A stretch of 64,000 nt of DNA from Zavarzinia aquatilis (GTDB taxonomy: Bacteria > Pseudomonadota > Alphaproteobacteria > Zavarziniales > Zavarziniaceae): the NCBI RefSeq assembly GCF_003173035.1, contig NZ_QGLE01000004.1, forward strand, positions 62,001-126,000. Reading direction: 5' to 3'. Below the pieces are notes generated by a model, which saw nothing but the letters and a program-made list of their open reading frames with translations, was not told the origin of the DNA and searched no databases. Shown in pieces: positions 1 to 8,560 of the stretch; position 1 is the first letter of the stretch, and each line of letters begins with the position of its first letter. The position numbers and the translations under genes were made by a program.

Positions 1-341
1 TCGCCGGCCAGATCACCTCGATCCAGGGCGCAACCCACGACGCGGTGGGCGCGATCACGGCGATCACCCAGACCATCGGCCAGATCAACGAAATCGCTGG
101 CGCCATCGCCGCCGCGGTCGAGCAGCAGGGCAGCGCGGTGCACGAGATCAGCCGCAACGTCCAGGAAGCAGCCGGCGGCACGCGCGAAGTTACCAATAAT
201 GTCGGGATGCTGAGCCGCGCGACCAGCGAATCCGGCGCCGCGGTCGGCAAGGTCGCCAATGCCGCGACCTCGCTCGCCGATCAGGCGGCCCTGATGCGCC
301 GCGAGGTCGACAAGTTCCTCGAAGAGGTGAAGAAGCTGTAA
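1..341 (+). CDS. Methyl-accepting chemotaxis protein, C-terminal end (partial)
   Basis: The reading frame is open from the left edge (codons in phase from base 3) and stops at 339-341, so only about the last 112 residues of a chemoreceptor are present. The text is the signalling-domain coiled coil that follows the kinase-contact tip: heptad-rich sequence with AAAVEQQGSAVHEISRNVQE, typical of the returning helix of alphaproteobacterial receptors. The ligand-binding and HAMP parts lie outside the window. No C-terminal CheR-binding pentapeptide is seen (it ends EEVKKL). A strong hairpin follows at 363-396. Confidence 0.9.
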   Translation, partial: AGQITSIQGATHDAVGAITAITQTIGQINEIAGAIAAAVEQQGSAVHEISRNVQEAAGGTREVTNNVGMLSRATSESGAAVGKVANAATSLADQAALMRREVDKFLEEVKKL

Positions 342-362
342 CGGCGACTTCACGGCACAAAA

Positions 363-396
363 AAACGGCCGGGCAATCGCCCGGCCGTTTCGTTTT
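363..396. terminator. Bidirectional intrinsic terminator
   Basis: A perfect 12-bp stem (AAACGGCCGGGC / GCCCGGCCGTTT) with a 4-nt loop AATC, preceded by an A-run and followed by T-rich sequence. It lies between the convergent chemoreceptor and sdhB genes and can serve both strands. Confidence 0.85.
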
Positions 397-411
397 GCGC
401 GAGGTGCGAAA

Positions 412-1191
412 TCAGCCGCGGCGCTCGACCATCATCTGCTTGATGCCGGCGATCGCCTTCGCCGGGTTCAGCCCCTTGGGGCAGGTGTTGGCGCAGTTCA
501 TGATCGTGTGGCAACGATAGAGGCGGAACGGATCCTCGAGATTGTCGAGGCGCTCGCCCGTGCCTTCGTCGCGGGTGTCGACCAGCCAGCGGTAGGCCTG
601 GAGCAGGATGGCCGGGCCGAGGTAACGGTCGCCATTCCACCAGTAGCTGGGGCAGGAGGTCGAGCAGCAGGCGCAGAGGATGCACTCGTAGAGACCGTCG
701 AGCTTCTCGCGGTCGTCCTTCGACTGCAGGCGCTCGCGGGTCGGCGCCGGGGTCTGCGTCTGCATCCACGGCTTGATCGAGGCATATTGCGCGTAGAAGT
801 GGGTCAGGTCCGGCACCAGATCCTTCACCACCGGCATATGCGGCAGCGGATAGATCTTCACCTCGCCCTTCACGTCCTCGATCGCCTTGGTGCAGGCGAG
901 CGTGTTGCCCCCGTCGATGTTCATCGCGCAGGAACCGCACACGCCTTCGCGGCAGGACCGGCGGAAGGTGAGGGAGGGATCGACCTCGTTCTTGATCTTG
1001 ATCAGCGCGTCGAGAACCATCGGCCCGCACTGGTCCAGATCGACCTCGAAGGTATCGAGGCTGGGATTCTGGCCCTTGTCCGGGTCATAGCGATAGATCT
1101 TGAACGCCTTCACGCGCTTGGCGCCCGTCTTGGCCTTCACCGTCTTGCCGGTGCCGACCTTCGAATTCTTGGGCAGTGCAAATTCGACCAT
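412..1191 (-). CDS. sdhB: Succinate dehydrogenase iron-sulfur subunit
   Basis: A 259-residue protein, the usual SdhB length, carrying electrons from the flavoprotein to ubiquinone in respiratory complex II on the cytoplasmic face of the inner membrane. The N-terminal ferredoxin domain has the 2Fe-2S cysteine cluster [10 protein letters not shown] near residues 79-88 and a further Cys about 12 residues on. The C-terminal half has the 4Fe-4S/3Fe-4S motifs [12 protein letters not shown] and [17 protein letters not shown]. The start at MVEFALPK is chosen because upstream in-frame sequence has no SdhB character and would run into sdhA. It is the last gene of sdhCDAB, 26 bp after sdhA. Confidence 0.97.
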   Translation of the reverse strand: MVEFALPKNSKVGTGKTVKAKTGAKRVKAFKIYRYDPDKGQNPSLDTFEVDLDQCGPMVLDALIKIKNEVDPSLTFRRSCREGVCGSCAMNIDGGNTLACTKAIEDVKGEVKIYPLPHMPVVKDLVPDLTHFYAQYASIKPWMQTQTPAPTRERLQSKDDREKLDGLYECILCACCSTSCPSYWWNGDRYLGPAILLQAYRWLVDTRDEGTGERLDNLEDPFRLYRCHTIMNCANTCPKGLNPAKAIAGIKQMMVERRG

Positions 1192-1217
1192 TGGCCTTGC
1201 CTTTCTATCCCGCCGCG

Positions 1218-3005
1218 TCAGTACACGCGCGGACGCGGCGTGATGTATTCGATCTCGTCGGTGAGCGTATAGGTGTGCACCGGACGGTAGTCGATCGTCA
1301 CGTTGCCCTTCTCGTCCGCCCAGGCGAGGGTATGCTTCATCCAGGTCTCGTCGTTCCGGTCGGGGAAGTCCTCGCGGGCATGGGCGCCGCGGCTTTCCTG
1401 ACGGTTGGCGGCGCCATGCATGGTGACCATGGCCTGACGCAGCAGATTGTCGAGTTCCAGGGTTTCCTGCAGGTCGGTGTTGTAGATCATCGAGCGGTCG
1501 GTCGTGCCGATGTCGCCCCACATGTTCCACACTTCACCGATCAGCTGCTTGCCTTCCTCCAGCACCTCGCCGGTGCGGAAGACGGCGCAGTTGTTCTGCA
1601 TCACGCGCTGCATCTTGCCCCGGACCTGCGCGGTCGAGGACGAGCCCTTGGCATGGCGCAGGTCATCGAAGCGGTTCAGCGCGAAATCGGCCGAATCCTT
1701 GGCCAGGTCCTTCTGCGCTTCGCCCGGCTTCACGATCTCGGCGGCGCGGATCGCGGCGGCGCGGCCGAACACCACGAGGTCGATCAGCGAGTTGGAGCCG
1801 AGGCGGTTGGCGCCATGCACCGAGACGCAGGCCGCCTCGCCGATCGCCATCAGGCCGGGGATCACCGCATCCGGGTTGCCGTCCTTCAGGGTGACGACCT
1901 CGCCGAAGTAATTGGTCGGGATGCCGCCCATGTTGTAGTGCACGGTCGGAATGACCGGGATCGGCTGCTTGGTCACGTCGACACCGGCGAAGATCTTGGC
2001 CGATTCCGAGATGCCCGGCAGGCGCTCGTGCAGGATCTTCGGATCGAGATGTTCGAGGTGCAGGTAGATGTGATCCTTGTTCGGGCCGACGCCGCGGCCC
2101 TCGCGGATCTCGATGGTCATGGCGCGCGAGACGACGTCGCGGGACGCCAGATCCTTGGCCGAGGGGGCGTAGCGTTCCATGAACCGCTCGCCCTCGGAGT
2201 TGCGCAGGATGCCGCCTTCGCCGCGCGAGCCTTCGGTGATCAGGCAGCCCGAGCCGTAGATGCCGGTCGGATGGAATTGCACGAATTCCATGTCCTGCAG
2301 GGCCATCCCTGCGCGCAGCACCATGCCGCCGCCGTCGCCGGTGCAGGTATGGGCCGAGGTCGCCGAGAAGAAGGCGCGGCCATAGCCGCCGGTGGCCAGA
2401 ACGACGATCTTCGCCCGGAAGCGATGGATCGAGCCGTCCTCGAGGCACCAGGCGATGACGCCCCGGCACTCGCCGTTCTCCATGATCAGGTCGAGCACGA
2501 AATACTCGATGAAGAACTGGGCGTCGAAGCGTAAGGACTGCTGGTACAGCGTGTGCAGGATGGCGTGGCCGGTCCGGTCGGCGGCGGCGCAGGTGCGCTG
2601 GGCCTGGCCCTTGCCGTAATGGGTGGTCATGCCGCCGAAGGCGCGCTGGTAGATCTTGCCTTCGGGCGTGCGCGAGAAGGGCACGCCGTAGTGTTCGAGC
2701 TCGATCACGGCGGCCGGGGCCTCGCGACACATGTATTCGATGGCGTCCTGGTCGCCCAGCCAGTCCGACCCCTTCACGGTGTCGTACATGTGGAAGCGCC
2801 AGTCGTCCTCGCCCATGTTGCCGAGGGCGGCGGAAATGCCGCCCTGCGCCGCCACGGTGTGGGAGCGGGTCGGGAAGACCTTGGTGATGCAGGCGGTCTT
2901 GAGGCCGCGCTCGGCCATGCCGAAGGTGGCACGAAGGCCGGCGCCGCCGGCGCCGACAACCACGACATCATAGGTATGGTCGATGATGGAATAAGCCTGG
3001 GTCAT
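1218..3005 (-). CDS. sdhA: Succinate dehydrogenase flavoprotein subunit
   Basis: 595 residues from the ATG at 3005 ([10 protein letters not shown]); a GTG three codons upstream at 3014 is an alternative that would nearly abut sdhD. It oxidises succinate to fumarate with covalently bound FAD. Visible features: the N-terminal dinucleotide fold [13 protein letters not shown], the FAD-linking His region [13 protein letters not shown], the substrate loop [21 protein letters not shown], the catalytic-Arg segment with [10 protein letters not shown], and the C-terminal [13 protein letters not shown]. Second-to-last gene of the sdh operon and nearly contiguous with sdhD. Confidence 0.97.
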   Translation of the reverse strand: MTQAYSIIDHTYDVVVVGAGGAGLRATFGMAERGLKTACITKVFPTRSHTVAAQGGISAALGNMGEDDWRFHMYDTVKGSDWLGDQDAIEYMCREAPAAVIELEHYGVPFSRTPEGKIYQRAFGGMTTHYGKGQAQRTCAAADRTGHAILHTLYQQSLRFDAQFFIEYFVLDLIMENGECRGVIAWCLEDGSIHRFRAKIVVLATGGYGRAFFSATSAHTCTGDGGGMVLRAGMALQDMEFVQFHPTGIYGSGCLITEGSRGEGGILRNSEGERFMERYAPSAKDLASRDVVSRAMTIEIREGRGVGPNKDHIYLHLEHLDPKILHERLPGISESAKIFAGVDVTKQPIPVIPTVHYNMGGIPTNYFGEVVTLKDGNPDAVIPGLMAIGEAACVSVHGANRLGSNSLIDLVVFGRAAAIRAAEIVKPGEAQKDLAKDSADFALNRFDDLRHAKGSSSTAQVRGKMQRVMQNNCAVFRTGEVLEEGKQLIGEVWNMWGDIGTTDRSMIYNTDLQETLELDNLLRQAMVTMHGAANRQESRGAHAREDFPDRNDETWMKHTLAWADEKGNVTIDYRPVHTYTLTDEIEYITPRPRVY

Positions 3006-3014
3006 GGACGTCAC

Positions 3015-3404
3015 TCAGATCGCGATTTTGAGGATCGAGAAGAGGGCCGCGACCGCCAGGGCCACGGTCGCGAAATTGACCAGCAGCTGGACCACGATCT
3101 TGGTCGACTCGGTGTGGATATAGTCTTCGATCACGACCTGGGCACCCAGCTTCAGGTGCCAGAAGCCGACGCCGACGAAGAGGCCGAGCAGCACGGCGAC
3201 GAGCGGCTGCGCCACCCAGGCGGTGAAGACTTCATAAGGGCTGCCGGCGAGCACGACCAGGCTGGCGACGAACCAGATGGTCAGCGGCACCAGGGCGATC
3301 GCCGAGACGCGCTGCAGCCACCAGTGATGGGTGCCATCCTTGGCCGAGCCGAGGCCGCGAACGGCGCCCAGCGGCGAGCGGAGCGAGGAACGGGGGGAAG
3401 CCAT
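3015..3404 (-). CDS. sdhD: Succinate dehydrogenase membrane anchor subunit
   Basis: 129 residues starting MASPRSSLRSPLGAVRGLGS, with three predicted membrane helices and the conserved HHWWLQRVSAIALVPL segment at the start of helix I. The GFWHLKLGAQVVIEDYIH stretch carries the haem-ligand His and the quinone-site acidic/Tyr residues typical of SdhD. With SdhC it anchors SdhAB and forms the haem b/ubiquinone site. Longer upstream frame exists but starts within sdhC and is not credible. It lies between sdhC (14 bp) and sdhA. Confidence 0.95.
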   Translation of the reverse strand: MASPRSSLRSPLGAVRGLGSAKDGTHHWWLQRVSAIALVPLTIWFVASLVVLAGSPYEVFTAWVAQPLVAVLLGLFVGVGFWHLKLGAQVVIEDYIHTESTKIVVQLLVNFATVALAVAALFSILKIAI

Positions 3405-3418
3405 GTTCTTTATCGTCC

Positions 3419-3802
3419 TCAGAGAATGAAGGCCAGCAGCCAGATGACCACGGTCAGGATCACCGAACCGGCGACCACCGCGACCGAAGCCTTGTGCGAG
3501 ACGACCTTGTCGAAGCCCCAGCCGGCATCCCAGAACAGGTGCCGCAGGCCGTTCAGCAGGTGGAAGCACAGCGCCAGCGTGAAGCCGAACAGGATAAGGA
3601 GGCCGAGGAAGGACCCGGCGAACCACTGGAAGCCGGCATAGGCCTCGGGGCCAGAAGCGGCGGCGACCAGCCACCAGGTCAGCAGCAGGGTGCCGAAGCC
3701 AAGGCCGACGCCCGTGGCACGGTGGGTGATCGACGCAATTGCGGTCAGCGGCAGGCGGTAGACCTGGAGATGCGGCGAAAGCGGACGCTCGACTTGAGCC
3801 AT
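3419..3802 (-). CDS. sdhC: Succinate dehydrogenase cytochrome b556 subunit
   Basis: 127 residues with three membrane helices. The N-terminal signature RPLSPHLQVYR and SITHRATGVGLGFG (quinone site Ser/Arg region) and the helix II haem-ligand motif with HLLNGLRHLFWD are standard for SdhC. First gene of the sdhCDAB operon, preceded by a promoter-like sequence at 3902-3929 on the same strand. Confidence 0.96.
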   Translation of the reverse strand: MAQVERPLSPHLQVYRLPLTAIASITHRATGVGLGFGTLLLTWWLVAAASGPEAYAGFQWFAGSFLGLLILFGFTLALCFHLLNGLRHLFWDAGWGFDKVVSHKASVAVVAGSVILTVVIWLLAFIL

Positions 3803-3901
3803 CGCTGGTCCTCTTTTTCTGAAGGTCGAACCCCCGCCCGACCTGGGAACTGCCCTTGCAAGGGCTGAATGCCGGCGGACGCGAGGTCCGCAGGCGGCCT
3901 G

Positions 3902-3929
3902 ATACTAAAGGCGGATCACCGCCAGTCAA
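3902..3929 (-). promoter_or_regulatory. Candidate sigma-70-type promoter of sdhCDAB
   Basis: On the minus strand TTGACT (3924-3929) and TAGTAT (3902-3907) are separated by 16 bp, giving a start near 3895 and a leader of about 90 nt before sdhC. Chosen by consensus match only. Confidence 0.45.
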
Positions 3930-3966
3930 CGAAACCTAAGTCAAAAGTCCCAAAACCCATTTTCAT

Positions 3967-4051
3967 CGTCATCCCGGCGAAGGCCGGGATCTTTCGAAGA
4001 TTGGCTTCGGCGCCTTTTCGTCGCGAGGTCCCGGCCTTCGCCGGGACGACG
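3967..4051. repeat. Interspersed palindromic repeat (intergenic copy)
   Basis: An 85-bp element whose ends are inverted: CGTCATCCCGGCGAAGGCC at one end and GGCCTTCGCCGGGACGACG at the other, enclosing a smaller internal palindrome. It sits between the sdh promoter and the downstream end of the mesaconyl-CoA hydratase-like gene. A second copy with the same ends lies inside a coding gene at 35560-35641. Confidence 0.85.
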
Positions 4052-4061
4052 CATCCCTATG

Positions 4062-5111
4062 TCAGCGGCGCGGGATCAGCACCCAGTAATCGAAATCGAG
4101 CACGACATTCTCGCCCGACTCGGGGAAGTCGGCGCAGGGCAGGTTCTTGGTCGCCAGGGTGCGGATGCGCAGCGCGCCCACGTCCTTGCGGCCCTCGATC
4201 TCGGCCTTGTCCTTCACTTCCGACCAGGCAAAGACGGTATCGCCCGCGAAGGTCGGCGCGGCATGGCGGCCGCCGTTGATCGCCGCGACGAAAACCGCGT
4301 TGCCGAGACCGTTGAACGACAGCGCCCGCGCCAGCGAGATGATGTGGCCACCGTACATCAGGCGCCGGCCGAAACGGCCGTCCTTCTCGGTGAACTGGTT
4401 GAAATGCACCCGCGCGGTGTTCTGGTAGAGGCGGGTCGCCATCATGTGCTCGGCTTCCTCGATCGTCATGCCGTCGACATGGTCGATCTTCTCGCCCACC
4501 GCATAGTCATCCCAGAGGTGGGGCGAGCCGGAAAGCGCGGTATCGAAGCTGGACAGGTCGAGGCCGGCCGGCACGGTCAGGAAGTCGGGCGTCACCACCG
4601 GCGCGAGTTCGGGCACCACGGCCTCGGGCGCCGGGCTCGCCTTGTCGCGCTTCCGCACCATCACCCAGCGGCAATAGTCGAGCACGAGGTCGCCCAGATC
4701 GTCGCGGCCCGTCGAGCGGACGTAGACGGTGCCGGTTTCCTTGTTCGAGTTTTCCTTGAGGCCGATCACGGTCGAAACCGTGGACAGGGTCGTGCCCGGC
4801 GCCACCAGCTTGTGGAAGCGCCCCTGCGCGTAGCCGAGATTGGCGACGGCATTCAGCGAGACATCCGGCACGGTCTTGCCGAAGACGACGTGGAAGGTCA
4901 GCAGATCATCGACCGGCGCGCCCTTCAGCCCGGCCGAACGGGCGAAGGCGGCGGAGGACTGGACGACGAAGCGGCTGCCGGTCAGCGCGGTATAGAGCGC
5001 GACGTCGCCGTCGGTCACCGTGCGCGGCGTCGCGTGCACCAGTTCCTGGCCGACCTTGAAGTCCTCGAAGAAATTGCCTTTGGCGGTCTTGGGGGCGGTC
5101 TTGGTGGTCAT
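4062..5111 (-). CDS. MaoC-type double-hotdog dehydratase, likely mesaconyl-CoA hydratase
   Basis: 349 residues from MTTKTAPKTAKGNFFEDF. It has two MaoC-like hotdog domains; the second includes YQNTARVHFN and RRLMYGGHIISLARALSFNGL, the region that carries the catalytic Asp/His context in mesaconyl-CoA hydratases. The enzyme would interconvert mesaconyl-CoA and beta-methylmalyl-CoA in the ethylmalonyl-CoA pathway of acetyl-CoA assimilation. Length matches Mch (about 343 residues). The gene is 4 bp downstream of a CoA-ester lyase, the enzyme that acts on its product, which supports the assignment. A less specific MaoC dehydratase remains possible. Confidence 0.8.
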   Translation of the reverse strand: MTTKTAPKTAKGNFFEDFKVGQELVHATPRTVTDGDVALYTALTGSRFVVQSSAAFARSAGLKGAPVDDLLTFHVVFGKTVPDVSLNAVANLGYAQGRFHKLVAPGTTLSTVSTVIGLKENSNKETGTVYVRSTGRDDLGDLVLDYCRWVMVRKRDKASPAPEAVVPELAPVVTPDFLTVPAGLDLSSFDTALSGSPHLWDDYAVGEKIDHVDGMTIEEAEHMMATRLYQNTARVHFNQFTEKDGRFGRRLMYGGHIISLARALSFNGLGNAVFVAAINGGRHAAPTFAGDTVFAWSEVKDKAEIEGRKDVGALRIRTLATKNLPCADFPESGENVVLDFDYWVLIPRR

Positions 5112-5115
5112 CTCG

Positions 5116-5985
5116 TCACCCCCGGGCCGCGATGGCGTCGGCCAGGGCGCAGATGCGCTTGGCATTCTCGACGTGCAGGTTCTCGATCAGCTTGCCCTCG
5201 ACGAGGACGACCCCCTTGCCCTCGGCCTCGGCCGCGGCGAAGGCGTCGATGATCTTGCGCGACCAGGCGATCTCGCCCTCCGACGGGGCGAAGACGACAT
5301 TGGCGCCCTCGACCTGGCCGGGATGGATCAACGTCTTGCCGTCGAAGCCGAGTTCGACGCCCTGCAGGCAGGAGGCGCGATAGCCCTCCTCGTCCTTGAG
5401 GTCGAGATAGACGCCGTCGAGGATCGAGAGGCCATAGGCGCGCGCCGCCAGCATGGTGATGCCGAGCGAGGTGAGCATGGGCAGGCGCATCGGCGTGTGG
5501 CGCGAATGCAGGTCCTTGGTCAGGTCCGAGGTGCCCATGACGAAGCAAGTGAGGCGCTTCGAGGAAGCGGCGATCTCGGCCGCGCGCAGAATGCCCAGCG
5601 GGGTTTCCATCATCGCCCAGATCGTGGTCGAGGCCGGCGCGCCGACCTCGTTCAGCAGGGCCTCGGCCTTCAGGATGGTCGCCGGGTCTTCGACCTTGGG
5701 CAGCAGGATCGCGTCGGGGCCGAGCGGGGCCAGCGCCTTGATGTCGTCGATGCCCCAGGGCGTTTCCAGCCCATTGGTGCGGACGATCACCTCGCGGAAG
5801 CCATAGCCGCCGGTCTTCAGCGCCTCGGCGATCTGGTTGCGGGCCAGCTCCTTGGCATCGACCGCGACCGCATCCTCGAGATCGAGGATCAGACCGTCCG
5901 CCGGCAGGCTGCGCGCCTTGTCGAGGGCACGGGCATTGGCGCCCGGCATATAGAGGACAGAGCGGCGCGGCCGGACAGTGCTCAT
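5116..5985 (-). CDS. HpcH/HpaI-family CoA-ester lyase (malyl-/beta-methylmalyl-CoA lyase or malyl-CoA thioesterase)
   Basis: 289 residues, the length of citrate-lyase-beta-like CoA-ester lyases. Hallmarks: the opening RRSVLYMPGANARAL, the metal-site segment LDLEDAV, the strand with RTNGLETPWG, IWAMMETPLGIL with the Mg-binding Glu, and the C-terminal GKTLIHPGQVEGAN. It would cleave beta-methylmalyl-CoA (to glyoxylate and propionyl-CoA) or malyl-CoA, or hydrolyse malyl-CoA as Mcl2 does; sequence alone does not separate these. First gene of a two-gene operon with the hydratase. A promoter with an embedded palindrome lies upstream at 6027-6057. Confidence 0.85.
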   Translation of the reverse strand: MSTVRPRRSVLYMPGANARALDKARSLPADGLILDLEDAVAVDAKELARNQIAEALKTGGYGFREVIVRTNGLETPWGIDDIKALAPLGPDAILLPKVEDPATILKAEALLNEVGAPASTTIWAMMETPLGILRAAEIAASSKRLTCFVMGTSDLTKDLHSRHTPMRLPMLTSLGITMLAARAYGLSILDGVYLDLKDEEGYRASCLQGVELGFDGKTLIHPGQVEGANVVFAPSEGEIAWSRKIIDAFAAAEAEGKGVVLVEGKLIENLHVENAKRICALADAIAARG

Positions 5986-6026
5986 GGTTTCCCCGTTCGA
6001 TCGGAAAAAAGATGACGAAAATTGGG

Positions 6027-6057
6027 CTGACTATAGTCAGCGGACGACGACAGGCAA
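6027..6057 (-). promoter_or_regulatory. Promoter with 14-bp palindromic operator upstream of CoA-ester lyase
   Basis: The perfect palindrome CTGACTATAGTCAG (6027-6040) contains a -10-like TATAGT on the minus strand (6030-6035). A -35-like TTGCCT (6052-6057) lies 16 bp upstream. A regulator bound to the palindrome would block this promoter directly. Confidence 0.5.
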
Positions 6058-6104
6058 GGCTGCAACGCAGCAAAAATGCGGCGACACGGCGGCGGCCCGG
6101 TCCA

Positions 6105-6737
6105 TCACGACTTGTCCGGCCATCCGCAGGCCGCGCGCAGCGGCTTGGCCGCCTCTTCGAGACCCGAAATCGGAAACTCCACCGTCAGCTCCGATTCGTT
6201 GTAGGGCATGGCGCGGATCAGCAGCCGGTCGTGGCCGAACAGCTTGCGCAGCCAGGGAATGGCGCTGCCGCCATCCCAGAGGCCCAGCGCCTCATTGTCG
6301 CTGGAAACGGCCATGTTGATCTTCTGCGCCTTTTCCCCGTCGATACGGTAGGTGACCCTCCCGCCCCCCTGATGGTCGGACATGAAGAAGCCGGCGAAGT
6401 CGACCCAGGCCGAGGTCGTGCCCTCGCGGCAGGCGATGAACAGGAGCGCGGTCACGCTGTCGCCGTAGCGCCCGCGCATCGGCTCGCTCGCGTCCAGCAC
6501 CATGAAGACATTCTTGCTGTCGTCGATCTTCGAGGTTTCCTCGGTCACCACCCATTTCGAGCTGGTGGGAAGAGCCTTCGGCGGCGCGGGCTGGAAAACG
6601 CGATCGAAGCAGGCGAGACGCTCCACGCTGTTCTCGATTTTCGCGCAGGCGGCGGGATCGCCCTCGGCGGCGGCCTGGGCCGTGCTCAGGCCGACCGATA
6701 CGATGACACCCCCCGCGAGGGCCGATAGACTGCGCAT
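6105..6737 (-). CDS. TagO/VasI-like secreted protein, orphan
   Basis: 210 residues with an N-terminal signal peptide (MRSLSALAGGVIVSVGLSTA). The mature part begins with CAKIENSVERLACFDRVF, then SKWVVTEETSKIDDSKNVF, VTALLFIACREGTTSAWVDF, and ends with PYNESELTVEFPISGLEE and LRAACGW. This series of blocks matches the VasI/TagO family first described beside type VI secretion loci. No other T6SS gene is in the window, and VasI-like domains also occur outside T6SS, so a secretion role is not implied. Start chosen at the signal peptide; longer upstream frame is antisense to pdxY. Confidence 0.7.
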   Translation of the reverse strand: MRSLSALAGGVIVSVGLSTAQAAAEGDPAACAKIENSVERLACFDRVFQPAPPKALPTSSKWVVTEETSKIDDSKNVFMVLDASEPMRGRYGDSVTALLFIACREGTTSAWVDFAGFFMSDHQGGGRVTYRIDGEKAQKINMAVSSDNEALGLWDGGSAIPWLRKLFGHDRLLIRAMPYNESELTVEFPISGLEEAAKPLRAACGWPDKS

Positions 6738-6818
6738 GTCCTCTCCAATCGTCACAATACATCCGGCGCGAATGCCTTTGCCCGCGAGACTAATCGGGAA
6801 ATCCTTGGCGAAAGTTGA

Positions 6819-7664
6819 ATGATGCGACCGCCCTCCGTGCCGACCGTCCTCTCCTTCCAGTCCCGAGTCGCGGCGGGCCATGTCGGCAGCGCCGCCGCCA
6901 GTCCCGTCCTCCAGATGCTGGGCTGCGAGGTGATCGAGGTGCCGACGGTGATCCTTTCCGCCCATCCGGGCCACGGCCGGCCGGGGGGCGGGGCGCTGCC
7001 GGCGGCCCTGCTCGACGGCATCGTCGACGGGCTGGAGCGGGTCGGCCGTCTCGACGGGATCGACGGCGTGATCGTCGGCTATCTCGGCACGGTCGAGAAT
7101 GGCGCGGTCGCGGCCCGCGCCGTCGAACGGGTCCGGGCGCGCAATCCGAAGACCAGCGTGCTGGTCGATCCGGTGATCGGCGACCGCGATGGCGGGCGCT
7201 ATGTCGCCGACGGCATTCTCGAGTGTTTCCGCGACCGGCTGATCCCCCTTGCCGATATCGTGAAGCCCAATCATTTCGAGCTGGAAGCCCTGACCGGCCG
7301 GCCCGTCGCCACGCTCGACGAGGCCGCCGGGGCGCTGGAAGCCCTTAAGGTGCCGTTCCCCCTCGTCACCTCGCTGGACTGGGGCGGCGACCTCGCCACC
7401 CTCGCCCTGATCGGGGGACGGCGCCTGATGGCGCGGACGAAACCGGTGGCGCTGCCGCCCCATGGCCTCGGCGATACGCTGGCCGCCGTCCTGATGGCGC
7501 ATCTCGTCCGGGGGCTGGCGGCGGAGGCGGCGCTGGCGCGGGCCATCGGCGCGGTCGAGGCGCTGATCGGGGCGAGCCGCGCCCTTGGTCTCGACGAATT
7601 GCCGCTGGTCGCTGCCGCCCCGCTCGTCACGCATGGCCCGCCGCGCCCGCTGGTCCCCGTTTAA
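6819..7664 (+). CDS. pdxY: Pyridoxal kinase
   Basis: 281 residues of the ribokinase-like fold. The N-terminal SFQSRVAAGHVGSAAASPVLQMLGCEV is the PdxK/PdxY substrate region, followed by DPVIGDRDGGRYVADGI and KPNHFELEALTG. The C-terminal anion-hole/catalytic Asp motif is HGLGDTLAAVL (GDTL). It phosphorylates pyridoxal (and related vitamers) for pyridoxal-phosphate salvage. Two consecutive ATGs (6819, 6822) are possible starts. Transcribed divergently from the TagO-like gene. Confidence 0.88.
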   Translation: MMRPPSVPTVLSFQSRVAAGHVGSAAASPVLQMLGCEVIEVPTVILSAHPGHGRPGGGALPAALLDGIVDGLERVGRLDGIDGVIVGYLGTVENGAVAARAVERVRARNPKTSVLVDPVIGDRDGGRYVADGILECFRDRLIPLADIVKPNHFELEALTGRPVATLDEAAGALEALKVPFPLVTSLDWGGDLATLALIGGRRLMARTKPVALPPHGLGDTLAAVLMAHLVRGLAAEAALARAIGAVEALIGASRALGLDELPLVAAAPLVTHGPPRPLVPV

Positions 7665-7676
7665 GCCGGTCCTCTG

Positions 7677-7705
7677 TTGAGAAAGGCGCGGAAGCAGCCT
7701 ATATA
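7677..7705 (+). promoter_or_regulatory. Strong sigma-70-like promoter giving a leaderless dapF transcript
   Basis: TTGAGA (7677-7682), 17-bp spacer, TATATA (7700-7705). The expected start of transcription, 6-8 bp past the -10, falls on or next to the dapF ATG at 7712. No Shine-Dalgarno sequence is present before that ATG. Confidence 0.65.
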
Positions 7706-7711
7706 GCGGCC

Positions 7712-8554
7712 ATGGACGGCATTCCCTTTATCAAGATGCATGGCCTCGGCAATGACTTCGTCATCATCGAGAGCCGCAACTCCCCCGTGGAGATCAACGT
7801 GGCGCTGGCGCAGGCGATCGCCAACCGGCGCACCGGTGTCGGCTGCGACCAGCTGATCGTGCTGGAGTCGTCGGACAAGGCCGATGCCTTCATGCGCATC
7901 TGGAACCCGGATGGCTCGGAGGCCGGCGCCTGCGGCAACGCCACGCGCTGCGTCGGTGCCCTGCTGATCGCCGGGGCCCGCCGCAACGAGGTGGTCATCG
8001 AGACGGTCTCGGGCCTCCTGCGCGCCTCCTCCGCGCCCGACGGCTATATCACCGTCGACATGGGCGAGCCGCGCCTCGACTGGGAGCAGATCCCGCTGGC
8101 GCGCGCCATGGACACGGTAAAGCTCGACTATGCCGCCGCCCCCGGCATCGCCTCGCCCGCGGCGGTCAGCATGGGCAATCCCCATGTCGTCTTCTTCGTC
8201 GACGATGCCGAAAGCGTGAAGGTCGAAGCCCTCGGCCCCGCGATCGAGCATGATCCGCTGTTCCCCCAGCGCACCAATGTCTCCTTCGTCTCGAAGCAGC
8301 AGGATGGCTCGCTCCGCGTCGTCGTGTGGGAGCGCGGCGCCGGCCGGACGCTGGCCTGCGGCACCGCCGCCTGCGCCACGGTCGTCGCCGCCACCCGCCG
8401 CGGTCTCGTCGACCGCAAGGCGGTGATCTGGATGGATGGCGGCCGCCTCGACATGGAATGGCGGGAGTCGGACGGCCATGTGATCATGACCGGCCCCATT
8501 GCCGTCGCCTTCTCGGGCGTGATCGCCCTGCCGCCCCGGGTGAAGGCCGCCTGA
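7712..8554 (+). CDS. dapF: Diaminopimelate epimerase
   Basis: 280 residues. Converts LL- to meso-diaminopimelate for lysine and peptidoglycan. The opening IPFIKMHGLGNDFVIIE and both active-site cysteines are present: ACGNATRCVG near residue 73 and ACGTAACATVV near residue 217. It starts at the ATG that sits about 6 bp after a good -10 box, so its mRNA may be leaderless. First gene of a tight plus-strand run dapF-mtaB-ftsY-yciB. Confidence 0.96.
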   Translation: MDGIPFIKMHGLGNDFVIIESRNSPVEINVALAQAIANRRTGVGCDQLIVLESSDKADAFMRIWNPDGSEAGACGNATRCVGALLIAGARRNEVVIETVSGLLRASSAPDGYITVDMGEPRLDWEQIPLARAMDTVKLDYAAAPGIASPAAVSMGNPHVVFFVDDAESVKVEALGPAIEHDPLFPQRTNVSFVSKQQDGSLRVVVWERGAGRTLACGTAACATVVAATRRGLVDRKAVIWMDGGRLDMEWRESDGHVIMTGPIAVAFSGVIALPPRVKAA

Positions 8555-8560
8555 GGCCCC

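Noticed and set aside
6105-6737. Type VI secretion cluster
   Set aside because: Only one TagO/VasI-like gene is present; no Tss structural genes occur within the window.
6105-7634. 509-residue minus-strand frame joining the TagO-like protein to sequence opposite pdxY
   Set aside because: Only the last 210 codons resemble a protein family and begin with a signal peptide; the rest is a shadow of pdxY.
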